A stretch of DNA of 64,000 bases from Smittia aterrima (lineage: Eukaryota > Arthropoda > Insecta > Diptera > Chironomidae): the NCBI GenBank assembly GCA_033063855.1, contig CP093831.1, positions 17,112,001-17,176,000 on the forward strand, read 5' to 3'. The notes beneath the pieces are model-generated. The model saw only the letters and a program-made list of their open reading frames with translations, did not search any database and was not told the origin of the DNA. The number at the start of each line of letters is the position of its first letter. Positions within the stretch are counted from its first letter, which is position 1. Position numbers and translations under genes: made by a program. Shown here piece by piece: positions 11,659 through 24,800 of the stretch.

Positions 11659-14600
11659 TTAATTACCTTCCTTCTTCTTAGATGGTGCAGGTGATGCCTC
11701 TTTGGATTCACTTGCTGTTGCAGGTTTCTGTGCAACGGGAGCTGGTGCTGCTGCTTGTTCTGCTACTGGAGCTGGTTTTTGGGCTACGGGGGCTGGTGCT
11801 TGCACTTCTTGAACTGAAGCGGGCACAATAATTTCGGGAGTCTTAGATCGACGCTCACGTTCTTGAGTGACTTCTGCTGGTGGTTGTTCTATTGTTTTTT
11901 GAATCTTTTTCAAGATGTTGTCAAATGAATCTTGACCTAAACCAAGAAAAAATATTTTGAGATAAAATGAAGAGGTTTTCTCATTAACTTAACGTACCTA
12001 AGTAATCAATTTGTCCTGCTTCCCAATTTGCCCTACGGAATTGATTCTCGTATGCGATTTGTTCGTGTGAAGCTTCTCCTAACGTCAAGGTAGCTAATGC
12101 ACCTGCAATACCGCTCTGAAAAAGATTTCACGTTTAATTATTTATTTAATTGAAAGTCAAAAAAGGGAAATATTAAAATGACAGAAATTTATTTTGAATT
12201 CTCGTCATCTAAATATTTTCCAATTTAATACAAAGTGAGATAAGAATGTTAATGGAACATAAATTTATGAGCGAAATAATGAAGCCAGTGCAAAAAATGT
12301 TTTTAAACTTTAAAAACAAAGCTATGAAAAAAATTAAAAATTTAAGAGTTGAAGAAAAGAATGAAGTAAAATGTTTTGATCTCGAGACGCCCACGCACAC
12401 GAAACAGATTTCCGAAGCTACTTAGAGATGAGTTCTCTCTATGTTGGCTGTTGTTTCTTTAAAAGTCAATAGTAGGGTTTGCAAGAAAAAGGTACCGTTA
12501 ACGGTACTACCTAGGCACCGTCGAACCATAGTCAATAGTTTTTGTGTTTTTCTCACGTTCTGGCTTGGAAGGGATTATTTAAATATATTTTGTCATGAAC
12601 AGTTGCGTGTCTTCATGATAAATGTGATATTTCGAGTTTTATCGTGTTGTGGTGAAGAAGTGGCATTGAATTTAATGTTGTTATGATGTCTGTGAGTGTG
12701 AAGGATATATTAAATGTGAAGTATTAATTGTCGAGTGCATTCAGCAACATTACATCATGCAAGGGCATCACAGACCCCTCAGCCGGATTCAGAAATAAAC
12801 AAACGGAGCGAAAGCAATTTGTCTGCCGCCAGACACCTCCAAAGCGAAAATATATCTCATGATCGCGCTTTAAGGTTTGTTGCTGTTTGAAGTCGCGAGC
12901 GTTGATGGAATAATCTATCTCCTTCGCTTTCTTCTTTGACTATTCAACGCCGGTCGAATGAATGTGCAGTCTTGTGGCTTGAGCGGCTGTTTTTCGAAAA
13001 CAACATCAGCTTCAACCATTAATCTAACAAGAAGTCTTCGAAAATTGTCGCGAAGAAATGTTTTTCTTATTAATTTGTTTATTTATAATTATGATGCAAG
13101 GCGAGGATAATTTAAACAGGTGAAATATTATGTGTTTCAATTAAAACGTCCGCGACCATTAGTAATTAAATGTTGCAAATGGAACGGCTCGTGTTTTATT
13201 TCCTCGCAATCACTGACAGTTGACAAGTTTACACAAGAAAAGATGGTGAAGTGATTTTCTCGATGTTTCTCTTTGGCAAGCTGAAGCTACTTTCGGATGA
13301 AAAGGACTGACAATGAATCAGTGGAGAAGTTTTTCAATTTTCCAAATATTTATCGGAAAATCTCTTCACCGTGAAAATGTATTTTTAAGCAATTTTATAA
13401 ATGAAAGAAATGTTTACTGGTCACCGTTAAAAATAGAATCCAAATGAAAAGGAAAACACTTGATTTTCAGCACTCGCCGGAATCCTAAATCATTCTTAAA
13501 GTGAACGTGAAATCTTCTTGAAGCGCCGTGAAGAAGACATTCGACGTAGAAAGATTATGAAACATCGTTGAGTTGTAAAGTATTTTCAATCGAGCGCCGA
13601 GATTTATGATCGCTTATTGTTTTCAATGTTGGCCTTTCCTTCAGAAAGAAAAACAGATTTTTCATATAAAAGTCGAGTTTACGTTTTAATCGACTCGAAT
13701 TTATCTCGAAACAAGAAGGAAACCGACTGTTGAATATTAATTGAATGCAGCGAGTGTGAAAATCGTGAAAAACTTTAAACTGCGTGGGCGGGAGAGAGAA
13801 ATCGCACGACTCGATATCGACACCGGCTGGGAAATTTGATGAAAATAGTCGCTTTCGAAACTGACTTAGACTTTCCGTCCTTTTTGTTTCATGAAAAGCC
13901 ACTAAAAATAAATAAATTTAAATCGCGCAATAAAGCTTCGCGATGATTATTAAAATGTTTACGACTTTTCGGTCTCGCCCCATCAATATTCAAAAAGAAA
14001 ATTACGAAATCATTCCAATTACTCTTCAAGCAAATCCTTTAAGTTGTTTAATTGTCACTAATTGAATCAGTCATGTGAATCAAATGGCTTTATACATTAA
14101 AGCTTCACGTGCATCTCAAAGGTTTTAATGAAAAACATCGTAGCAGAGTTTGACAGGCCCACACATCCAGATTCATCATCATGACCTTCAAGATTCGTTT
14201 TAAACCAAGCAAACTTATTTTTTCCAGAAAAACAAATTCTTTTCATAAAAATTGTTAGACGATCTTCGGAGAATCAATTAGAAGATAACAATCTTTACCT
14301 TTAATCAACGAAGCACTTAAACAACGAATCCGAACTGATTGAGATGTGGTCTCGGGTAGAAACTGAACTCAACTGAACGAGAGGCCGGTTGATTTAAAAT
14401 TTTCACGATTTTTCATCTTCTTTCCTCCGACTTCTCATCGTGTGTTTCAAAATCGAGATCATTTTACTCCGCAAAGATGTGTGAGCACGTCAGACGAGTG
14501 TCTTTTCTAAATGATCACAGTTAAACTAAAAATATTATTTTTACGTTTCGCGCATCATCAACAAGGGATGGACTTGAAAAAACATTTATTGTAAACAGCG

Positions 14601-17600
14601 GTTCAGATTAAATTCTGAGAAAGGATTAACTTCAAGTGGTTTTGACTTGATGAAAACATCTGTGAAATTAATCGATCAAAGGCTAATGAGCTTCAATGAG
14701 GATCAGGAAAAATTGGCCTAAATCTACAAACGACGTTTGCTAGCGCATGAAAAATTAAGACAGTTCACTGATGATCTTCATTTCTTGGAAAAAAAACTTT
14801 CCGAACATAAATGGTTTTGAAGTTGTGCCAACTAACAACGTGATCAATGAAAATCATTTTCAAAACATGAATCAGAACTTAATGTCACCCACAACGTTAA
14901 ACTGTTATCATTCCTGCGACACCTACTAACAATCAACGCTGATTAAAGATCTACAAGTCGACAAAGAAGCTACGAGAAGTTTAATTCATAAAATGTTGCT
15001 TCGTGTTTTCGTCAGCTTTCAGTTGACTTAGCGGAAAGGAGAGAAAATTAAATTTTCCGTTGAAGTTTCTCTTTTGTCGCCAACTTCTAATTTAAGATTC
15101 GTGATGATGATAGATAATGGAAGAAAAATCTAAAAATATCGCCAACATTGAATTGCATGCTCAGTCCTCTCGTGTTCGTTCTTCTTATTTTTGCAATAAA
15201 TTTCCAATATTTCATGCAAGAGATGAACGAACTATTCAATCTCGTCAAGACTTAGCTTCATTCGTTAGACAAACCACATGGACGACGACAGAAATCCCCG
15301 AAAGAAAAATAAAAGCTCGTCACTAAGACTCACCTCAGAAATACCGTTTTCCACTACTACCGTGTTAATTTCACTAGTTAAGTAATCAACATTTCTATCC
15401 ACAGTGACAATTTCCTTCTACCGATCGTAAGGTTTTGAGGAATAGTTGAAGATCAGCTGTTTTTAGATTGTGTTAAGTGGAAAACTCACCTCAGCCACAT
15501 GCTCAATTTTCACTTCTGCTACAGTCAAAACATTATCGCAATGCATGACGCTGGTTTGCGTTTCAGTTCCATTGGCGATAGCGGTTGGGTTTATAAATTC
15601 TTCACAACCATTTGCGATTGGAGGAAACTCGTGTGTTGTGACGTTTTCTTCCTCAGGTAAAATAGTTTCATGATCCACTTGTTCCCAAGGATCTTTGTAC
15701 GTAAACGTATTTGTTTCTTCATGATAATCAATGAAATAAGGATCATAAGAGCGCAATTCAATCTCGGTAGCAACTTGACTTTGAGGTTCCTCTGCCGAGA
15801 TATGAGGTTCATTGGAATCTGAATTCACAAGATATTGAGAGTCAACGCCACCATGTTGCTTCGGCCAAAAGAAAATCTGTTTCTGTGGAAAGTTTTCATG
15901 GTTGTGTCGAGATAAGTGCGAATCAAATTTATAAAAGATAAGAGATCATGCACGAAGAAGTGAAGTGATTAAATCACATTTGAAACAGTGAACGTTTAGC
16001 AACGTTTTTTTGATAGATCGAAAGAAGATTAGCAACAGAAGCAATAATTTTAATAATTTGAATAAACACGATCTTACCTCTGGTTGTTCTTCGTAAAGCT
16101 TTTGCTCTGACTTGAAAGCGGAGTTGGATTGTTAGAAATATTTGTTATTTTCAGATTATAAATCAGGGTCTAGTAGTTTAAATCTTAGGCTAAATTTCGC
16201 GAGCCAAAGTGTGTTAACTTCTTTTCTTTGTTAGACCAGACGTTAAACTCACCATATCATTGCTCAACGTTGGATGAACCTTCTCGACGAACAAGTTCCA
16301 CCAGAGTTGCAAGAAATCTTGAAGATGGCCGTAGCCTGGTGGAGTCTGAACCTGTTTGCTGCTTGAATCAAAGTGTTGAACCCATGGCTTAGTTTCGCCG
16401 ATGAAATGAATAATTTTGATGTCTTTGTTGTATCTAAAATAAAATTCACAATCATCAAATGGAATGGATTTGAAATATTCAAATGCTCACTTCTTAAATG
16501 CAGGCAAATACGAATATGTTGCTGTTGATGCTGTGTTATACAAGAAAGGAAGACGCTTTGATCCATCTGACGTGGACCAGTCAGAGAAATATTGATTGAG
16601 TAATCCTTGGTCGCCACCTGAATTTAGTGAAATTATTTTAATGTTCTTGAGAATGAAAAGTTGGACTAACCATCAAAGCTGCCAGCAGACTCTGCGAAGC
16701 TGATCAGCTTTCCGTATGTGTCAACACTTGGTTGGAAAACGAAAACACCCGAGTTGAAACAATCTGGCCAACCTACATCAGGAGCAGCTGAGAGCTCTTC
16801 ACGCTCGAAAAGCTCGTCGCAGTTTTGAAGAACCTACAATGATGAAATTTTATTAAGAAACTCACGAGCCAATTGCGTTGCACTATCAAATATCACAAAA
16901 CTTACAATAACATCAGCATCTAAAAAGACGCATTTCTCAAATTGAGTGAGAGTCCAGCAATGAAGCTTTGTGAAGGTGATTCCAAGCTCAGGTCTCTTCA
17001 ACACTGCTAAGTTTGCAGAGTCTTTCGAATCAAGTACGTCAACGAGTTGAACTACATCGAAGACATCTTGAAGTTTTGCTTTCATCGAGTCAGAGACACC
17101 TGGCGTGATAAGAACAGCAAGTTGATGTTTGGTTGAAGCCTTCTTCAATGAATGGGCAACAACGAGGGCACCCAAAGAGTAAGAATCATTTGTGGCCAAT
17201 GTCACCCACGCGAATTCTGAGAAAAGAAAAGAAATCGAAAGTGTTAATTGCGATCAGTAATGACAGGCATCTGCAAGTGATTGCGACAGCAAAACGCGAT
17301 CTTATCACGACGTGGGTTGAATGAAACACTGAAAGCAACAAGTTGGAAGGAATCCAATTTCTTTTTTTAAATTCCGTTTACAAAAATTTGTTTTTGCTTT
17401 CTGTTAGAACGAACACTTCATGAGCCGTAAAGGAAACTGTTTCAAGCTCAAGTTTTAGCCCTAAAAGCCAATTGCGCAATTTAGTAATTTGCGTTTCAAC
17501 ATTCCAGAGAAAAGTTTATTTGAGGAAACGCTCTAACGCTAATGAAACTTCTATGACGTTCGTCGCTTTCTGTTAAAACATTTTATTTCCGTCGCTTTAC

Positions 17601-19053
17601 TCATCGGATTATTTTTAATTGCGATGTCTACGGTCAATTTCACTCGAATTTATTGACGACAGAGGAAATTCTTCAACGATCGTTTGAAAAATGGAGAAAA
17701 TTGCTTCGCAAGATCCTAATTAGTAAAATTTGCTTGTTTCCATTTAAAAAAAAAATAACTCGTTTGACACAAAGCCCTACTAGCCGAAATGCAATCTTTT
17801 TTTTAATGTGCTGGAGGTATAAATTTTGATAACCCCTAACGCTTCTCATTGATAACAGCGGTCACTGAGTTTTTCATTCAGAAATCAATTTCACTTTCGA
17901 TGAAGTAACTTGAACACGTGCAGCGATCTTCTTTTATCAACGGCTTTCCTGATGACATAATTTACAATAATTTATAAATCATCATTGGGAGATCATTAGA
18001 ATAATAAATCGTAGCAATTAGTATTATTGATTGATAAGAGAGTGTTCGATTAGATTTATGGCACCAACGGAGGAGCAATAAGAAAATGTGGGAAGGGAAG
18101 ATTACGGGACAGTCAATAAGAAATTCTCTGTCCGATACTATTTTAAAACTGTTGCGATTTGCGAGAGAAAACAGGCCGATCGTGTTCGTTGACGCATGAA
18201 AGTCTCTTGACGAGAGAAGCCAGATGCCCAGCTACGCCTTCCAGATATCCTGCGACCAGAATAATAAAAATTCCTACGAAACTGTTGAAATATTATGCAA
18301 ACGTCTTCTCATTTGGTTTGCTATTTAAACACGATCGGGAATAAACAAATCGAGTCAAAACAAAACCGGTCGATCAGAAAGAAGAAGAGGCGAGAAGGCG
18401 ACGTCGCATTGATTAAAAACTTCACTTGTCGCATGGTACCGGCATTTCACGTCTTCTATTTTTATATGAACAAGGGGTGAGGCTCGTAATTAATTTCACT
18501 TCAGAGACTTATAATTGACAATTGCTAAGCGACCGGGAGGATTCCATTGATCGTTTAGAATAATCTTTAAGCTGACGATGATCTTTCATGTTTTACTCTC
18601 TGGAAATAACTTAGGCGCCACTGATTAGAAGAAATGGGAAGTTACCAGTTTAGAAGAAGAAATCGCTTCGTGTGTATTGGCTTCGATGGCCTCTCGAAAT
18701 TATTGTGTTCTAATTTTACTTACTCCCGACGAAAAGAAAATCGAGCGGAATTTCAGACACGAAGATGAGGAAATTTTGATCGTGATTAGTGGATCAATTG
18801 GTAATTTAACTCTTAATTGCACTGGGGGGGTTCACACAATTTTTACGACGAATCCTGATAAGATAATTTTGCATAGACGATTCACATTATGTCACAGATA
18901 ACAGCTGATTCATAAAAGATGTTGTCACTTATCAATTATCCATCAACACGCTTGCTTGTCTTATTCTAATTCTAATCAGCGCAATTTATTTCTTTTGACC
19001 TTGCATGAGAACCAAAGGTGAAACAAATCTTTTAAATAAAACTTACTGCTCAT
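11659..19053 (-). CDS. Glycogenin (self-glucosylating glycogen primer)
   Basis: Ten coding exons on the minus strand: 19047-19053 (only seven coding bases, Met-Ser plus one base), 17216-16906, 16833-16671, 16617-16491, 16433-16253, 16110-16078, 15882-15490, 15417-15334, 12115-11998 and 11936-11659; about 564 residues if all are used. The GT8 domain shows WVTLATNDSY near the start, KLHCW, the metal-binding DADV motif, GGDQG, and YSYLPAFK, which carries the self-glucosylated tyrosine by family knowledge. The last two exons encode the conserved glycogen-synthase-binding tail, NWEAGQIDYLGQDSFDNI, then a Pro/Ala-rich end. Exons of 33, 393 and 84 bp between catalytic domain and tail are all phase 0 and multiples of three, so they can be skipped freely. 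The small exons at 16078 and 15334 are less certain. Confidence 0.9.
12116..15333. other. Long glycogenin intron
   Basis: A 3.2 kb intron between the linker exons and the glycogen-synthase-binding tail. Several frames of 60-115 codons occur on both strands (for example 13555-13902), but none resembles a protein family or has convincing splice sites. The length contrasts with the ~60 bp introns elsewhere in the gene, so enhancers or a missed alternative exon are possible. Confidence 0.5.
17217..19046. other. First coding intron of glycogenin
   Basis: A 1.8 kb intron after the seven-base coding part of exon 1. No coding exon was seen. First introns of this size often carry regulatory sequence; nothing specific is recognised. 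Confidence 0.55.
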
Positions 19054-19575
19054 TTTTGCTTTGATTTCTTGATTACACTTGAAAATATTGAATTAAAACC
19101 TAAGTCGTCTCTAACTTTCAACTTAATGTATTAAGAATAATTCACACTGCTCAAAGCCGAACCACTCTAATCAACGGAGAAAATCTTCTGAGCTAAGAAA
19201 ACGACAAGAACTGTTCGTTAACTACGTACGGGAATCTTAGGACAGAAGAAAATGTTTTTGATTAGTGTTGCCAACGTTGAAAATTCTTCAAAACATGCTA
19301 CCCAGCCCTGTTGGTGTTGATAAGCGGAAAAAAATGATAAGCGAAGAGAATCGAGAAAAGCTCTAACACACTCAATATTTTTCAGAGTCGTGATGTGGAG
19401 AAAAATTCGTTTAAGTGTTTCGTGGATTTGCAAGAGACAATACCAGCTGAGTAAACTTATTTAGCTGACACAACAAAGTCAGTTTCTTAGTGTCAAGTAG
19501 CCAGCTAAGCTTTCAATTTAGTCGTCGATTGATTGCAGTACAAATTAAACGTCCTCGCCATCAAATCAAGTTGCC
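19054..19575. promoter_or_regulatory. Glycogenin/GALE divergent intergenic region
   Basis: The two start codons face away from each other across 522 bp with no other gene, so both promoters lie here. Some may be shared, which would couple two UDP-sugar enzymes. No clear TATA box seen. Confidence 0.5.
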
Positions 19576-21433
19576 ATGAATATTTTAATAACTGGAGGAG
19601 CCGGCTTTATTGGAAGTCACACAATCGTTGAACTCCTGAATGCTGGACACAAAGTCGTCTGTGTCGATAACGGATGTAATGCTTTTACTGAAAGCAAGAA
19701 TTCACTTCCCGAGTCACTGAAACGCGTACAAGAAATCACTGGAAAGGAAGTGACATATTACTCGGTCGATATCCGCGAGAAAAAGGACTTGGATGAAGTT
19801 TTCAAGAAGGTGAGCTTTATTTGAATGATTTAAACAACTGGCAATGGTGGCGGAGTTGGCAAATGCGATCCAGTTACTTGGAATCCGTTCTCGTCAGCGA
19901 TATAGTTGACTTCGACTAGCTCTCCAGTTGGCAAGAGATAACGATAGCCACCTTTCTGAACCAAAACGTTGGCAGTTCCTTCCTTGTTGGGGACGAGAGA
20001 TCCTTGTTCTGTTCTAGCCACGCCATCGCCGGTCAAGAAGTTGTACGAATATTGACCGTGATCATCGCGAGCAAAGTTTTCTTGAAGCAATGCGACTTGT
20101 TCTTTGACTGGAGCTGCACATGCAATTCCGAATAAAACGATGAGAATTGCGATTTTCATTGTTAGTTCTTCAAATTTAACTGTGGTCAATTCATAACAAT
20201 ACTTGCATTTTATATCCAAAAAAAAACTTCATCGATCCCTTCTTCAAATTGTCCAAAACCGCCTGATCATGTTTGATAATCCCTCAAGCAGATTATTTAA
20301 TCATAAACAAGCAGACAAGTTTTCTAGTTCAAACAAGCCATGTTGACCTTCTGGAAGCTCACGATTAGCGTGATTTCAATTGACTTCAACACATGTTCGC
20401 AGAATGATTGCAAAAAATGTTATCAGCTCATGTCGAAAGACAAGCTTGATAACTTATTATTGAACTATCTCATCAACTATCTCTTAACTCAATTTCCAGC
20501 ACAAAGTCGATAGCGTCGTTCATTTCGCTGCTTTGAAAGCTGTTGGTGAATCATGTCGTTTACCTTTGCAATATTATCAAAACAACATTACTGGAACATC
20601 AGTATTGCTCGAGGTCATGGCTGCTAACGGAGTCTTCAATCTGGTGTACAGTTCATCAGCAACTGTTTATGGAGAACCTCAATTCTTGCCATTGACAGAG
20701 GACCATCCGACTGGAAATTGCACAAATCCTTACGGCAAAAGCAAATATTTCACTGAAGAGATTTTGAAAGATCTTTGTGCCTCGGACAAGGTAAGAAAAA
20801 ATCTTAATTTTCATTAAATATCCTAACTTTTTATCATTTAGAGATGGAATGTAATTTCTCTCCGTTACTTCAATCCAGTGGGTTCACATGTGAGTGGTCG
20901 CATTGGTGAAGATCCAAACGGCGAGCCAAACAACCTCATGCCTTATATCTCTCAAGTTGCGGTCGGAAAACTCAAGATGTTGAAAGTTTTTGGAAACGAT
21001 TATCCTACTCACGACGGAACGGGAGTTCGTGACTACATTCACATTGTGGATTTAGCTGAAGGTAAGCAGAACATTCTCCAGTGATTCCTTTAATTTTATT
21101 CAAATTCTTTTGGCTGAAGGTCACTTGGCGGCATTAAACAAGTTTTCGTCTGGTACAATCAGCGGTTACGTCGTTTACAATCTTGGTACTGGATGTGGCT
21201 ATTCAGTCCTTGACATGGTCAAAAACTTCTCTAATGCATGCGGATGCGATATTCCGTATGAGTTTTCTCCACGTCGTCCTGGTGACATTGCGGCTTGTTA
21301 CGCAAGTACTGACAAGGCTGAGAAAGAGTTGGGATGGAAAGCAAAGAAAGGCTTGAAAGAAATGTGTGAAGACACTTGGCGGTGGCAGAAAACAAATCCA
21401 CACGGCTTTTCAGGAGTCAAGACTAGTCTTTAA
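19576..21433 (+). CDS. Gale: UDP-glucose 4-epimerase (UDP-galactose 4-epimerase)
   Basis: Exons 19576-19809, 20500-20790, 20842-21061 and 21120-21433, 352 residues, the usual length. An extended short-chain dehydrogenase: Rossmann motif GGAGFIGSH at the N-terminus, SSSATVYG with the catalytic Ser/Thr region, and the YGKSK signature with the active-site Tyr and Lys. The C-terminal substrate domain includes RPGD. It interconverts UDP-galactose and UDP-glucose in the Leloir pathway in the cytosol and supplies UDP-sugars for glycoproteins. The first intron (690 bp) contains an antisense cuticle-protein gene. The third intron (58 bp) is bordered on both sides by nearly the same 12-mer, a possible trace of how it arose. 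Confidence 0.95.
19830..20159 (-). CDS. RR-type (chitin-binding) cuticle protein nested in the GALE intron
   Basis: A 109-residue intronless frame on the strand opposite to GALE, wholly inside GALE intron 1. The N-terminus MKIAILIVLFGIACAA is a clear signal peptide with cleavage near Ala16. The rest is a Rebers-Riddiford consensus: QYSYNFLTGDGVARTEQGS, then GGYRYLLPTGELVEVNYIAD followed by ENGF and a Pro-rich end. This domain binds chitin in soft (RR-1-like) cuticle. I chose the Met that starts the signal peptide; an upstream in-frame Met at 20219 would place non-hydrophobic residues first. A TATA box precedes it. Most cuticle-protein genes have an intron within the signal peptide; this one does not. 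Confidence 0.9.
   Translation of the reverse strand: MKIAILIVLFGIACAAPVKEQVALLQENFARDDHGQYSYNFLTGDGVARTEQGSLVPNKEGTANVLVQKGGYRYLLPTGELVEVNYIADENGFQVTGSHLPTPPPLPVV
20208..20214 (-). promoter_or_regulatory. TATA box of the nested cuticle-protein gene
   Basis: TATAAAA on the minus strand, about 50 bp upstream of the cuticle-protein ATG, at the right distance for a start site near 20180. TATA promoters are common for cuticle genes. Confidence 0.6.
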
Positions 21434-21837
21434 TCAAACCAAAAATTACTAATTCAGTTACCAAAGCTCTGAAAACTATGATTTGCAGTTCTGCATTTAA
21501 ATATCCAATCCATTGATGAAATCGAAACCAAAAGCAATTTATTTTTTAAAAATGCATTTTATTTTATTATTTTATGAGAAAATAATTTGTGAGTTTCTGA
21601 AAAAAGGGAAAATAAAAATATTTTTTGTGACTTGAAAAATTGTGTCAGTTTTTAGAAAAAAAGAACATTCTTTAGGTTGTTGAATATAGTTTTATTTACT
21701 GTTCATTTACTTGATGAGAAATGATTTTTTAGGTGAGAATAAAATCGGATCAAAATTGTTTTATAAACCGTGAGTCATGAAGTTCTGTTTTAATGTTCAG
21801 ATGGGAATAAGAAAAATCCCTCTCGGGCACGCTCGGG
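21434..21837. other. Convergent 3' region of GALE and Ge-1
   Basis: AT-rich sequence with several AATAAA signals serving the two convergent genes. No gene seen. Confidence 0.6.
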
Positions 21838-24800
21838 TCAAGCGCGTACCATGGACTGAGCTGCAATCATCATCATTCGCATGCTGGAGCTGAATGGGCT
21901 GTTTGGATGGGCAGAGAGATATTCTTGGAAAGTGTGATTGAGTTGATAAAGAATCTTGGGAGCATGTTCCTTAGTTAGCGGGTCGATCATTCTAAGACAA
22001 AGGACGGCTTCGTTCAAGTAACTGCAAAAGAGTTTTAAAATATTAGTTAATTAGAACATTTAAAGTTAAATTTCATTACCTGTTCTTGGTATCATTGTAT
22101 TTGCTCATGTCTGCGGTCAATTGTTGAATCAATGACATTAAAACAGTTTGCTCTAATGGACAAGGGTTAAAAACTTTGTTGATGTCAGCCTTTTCGATTG
22201 TGTATTCGAGCAATGACAAATCACTGGAGATGAGCGCCTGATGGAAGGCTTTATTGATCTCTCCATGAACAAGCAGATGCTTGATACTTTCTTGATGATC
22301 GTAAATCGTTGGAGCTGGAGTTTCAGCTTGAGATCGTTGTACAACTGAAAGCACTGAATCCTCCAAAGTCGTTGTTTGTCTCTCAAATCCATTTTTGATC
22401 TCCGCTTTCACCTGATCCATAACTTCGTGAATAAATTTCACATGGAATTTCTCGATTCTCTGTCGAATGTCGAGGAAGCCAGAATTTAAATGTGGGATGA
22501 TCGACTTCTCTGACGTAGTTTGAATGTTTTCGGGGATTGAATGAACGACTGTGGCGAATTCTGAAATCTGGAATTGCACAGCTCCGTACTGCTTCATATA
22601 CATTTCGAACGCTCGAGTATATTCTTTGGTACCGGCAGCAAACGACTTTGCCATTTCCATGTACATTTCGCGCGTGATTCTCTCGTAATTTGGAAGCATG
22701 GCATCCTCCAAGTATTTCTTGAATACGTGTTCGAGCTGCTTTTGGAATCCGTTAAGTAAAGACTGACTGATACTTTCGACGAAAGCTTTGTGTGTGCAAA
22801 TCTTCAAAAGATTTTCCTTTAACTTCGTTTCAATAAGCGTTGCTTGATTGTGCGAGATTTGCTGCAAAACATTTACTGATGTCGATTCATTCATTTGTAG
22901 ATGTCTTTCAGTTTTGATGTAATGTTGTTCGATCGATTTCTTGCAGTTATCTTCGAGTTTTGTCAAGCTCATTTGAGTAGCAGCAGCTTCAGCACTAGTT
23001 TGGCCTTTGAGAACATAAATTTCATTTCGCAATTCCGCAATGTATCGAGACTGTTGTTCCATGATTTCTAGAAAATTCAAGAGTCAATAAAAATGTTTTC
23101 AAAAATTTGTTTCTCATTAACTTACCAATCATTTGATTCATGCGAGTTGACAAAGTCTCGACTTGCTTAGAAGTTGCTGGAGCGGATGAAGGATCAATGA
23201 ATTGAGGAGCCTGTGGCCATTCAGCAATCGGTTTAGTTGTTGTCACTTTAGCTGGTTCGTCATCTTCATCGTCTTCTTCATTTCCATCATCCTAAAAAAT
23301 TGCAAAACAATTAAAAATTGTTCTTCAAAGAAATAATTTATATCTTACGTCATCATCATCGTCATCATCATCAATGTTTTTAAAATCAACATCAAGTGCA
23401 TTAAGAGCGTTTAGCACGTCCTTGCTTTGCTCTTCTACGTTCTCAAGATCATCGCTATCTTCGCCAGGATAATAGTCTTCGTTAACCGAATCAGCCTTCA
23501 GCAAAATATCCCGAACTTCGCGACTAGGACTGGAACCTCCTGAAGCTGCTCCAGACTTGCCAGTTGGCAAATTATTTTCTGCTGGCATTTTTTGTTGAAA
23601 AAGTTTTTCTTCCTCAAGCAATGAGCAGTTTGTAAGGTTCAATACGTTTTCGAATGATGTGTTGATTGCCGGTGACACTTGATTTGTCTTAGCCAACATG
23701 AAAATAGTTGACAAGACCTCCTGACTTACGTCTTTAGGCTTCTCGACGGGAGAGCTGAACGAGTCTGGTGTCAAGAGATTAAGCGGAGCAGCTTTCTGTG
23801 GAGGCGTTTTTAAAGACACTTCACTTTTCTTCGAATCCGTGGTTGATGATACAGACGAATTTAATTGTTGACTTATTGAAGTCGTTGAAACATCACCTAT
23901 TTCGCCAATTACTGGTTTGTAAAGAATTTGACATTCTTGCATACTTTCAGGAAGAATCATGAACAGTCTTAGAACGACACCATATACTGAATTGTTTTCT
24001 TCGTCATAATCTTCGAGCTCATCGATCATGAAGTTGTCACTCAAAGCGCATTTCTGACGGCGAATCGATGCATTTGAGATTCCATAACTGAGAACTTGAG
24101 ATGCTAAGTCGAATTCAGCAATGGAATTTACGAAAACACGAGCGATTCCTCCTGATGCTCCATTTTCGTTTCCGTTAACATGATCTTCGCTGCCGTTTTG
24201 AACATCTAAAGCGTTTTCCTTTAGAATTTGCAAGACATACATTTGTCGATTGTTCATGTCGCTTAAAATGAGGTAAGAAGATGTTCTATCGATCTCAGCT
24301 TTAAAGGAAAGTGGCAATCCAAGAGGAGATTGAAACTTAATTGTCTGCAGTGTTTTCCAGTTGTCACACTTTGAGATTTTAATTTCTGTGTTATCTGCAG
24401 CTAAAGTTACAGCATACTTCCAGAGACTTGATCCCGTGATTGGTTGAGTATGATTATCCAAAAAGAAGAATGAGCTAATTGAGGCTCCGTCATGTGGACT
24501 CCATGTATGCAAGCAACGAGGAGTTGTCTCATGAAAGTAAATTTGATAGAATTGAATAGAGCCATCGTCAGTACTTATTGCTAAAGTTGTTCCGTCTGGT
24601 GAGAATGTAGCGTGTGTAATCAAAGCACGATTCTCTTCATAGCTGCGTACGAGACCATCAGTAATTTCCTTTGCTTGATGAACACCAGCTTTGTACGTCT
24701 CGAGAATAGTTTTTACAGAGTAACATTCAAACTTATTACCACGAACCCAAACGAGTAACATCACGGAGAATTCATCGTCTGTTTCGTCGCCTTCAGGAAG

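Noticed and set aside
11659..12115. Considered as a separate muscle gene (myofilin-like) because of its Pro/Ala-rich end and NWEAGQIDYLG motif
   Set aside because: The motif with DSFDNI is the conserved glycogen-synthase-binding tail of glycogenin, and the exons follow the glycogenin catalytic exons on the same strand in compatible phase.
13555..13902. 115-codon minus-strand frame in the glycogenin intron
   Set aside because: No family resemblance, no matching splice sites, and composition like AT-rich chance frames.
23350..23375. ATC/GTC trinucleotide run as a microsatellite
   Set aside because: It encodes the Asp-rich run of Ge-1 and is short; treated as part of the coding sequence.
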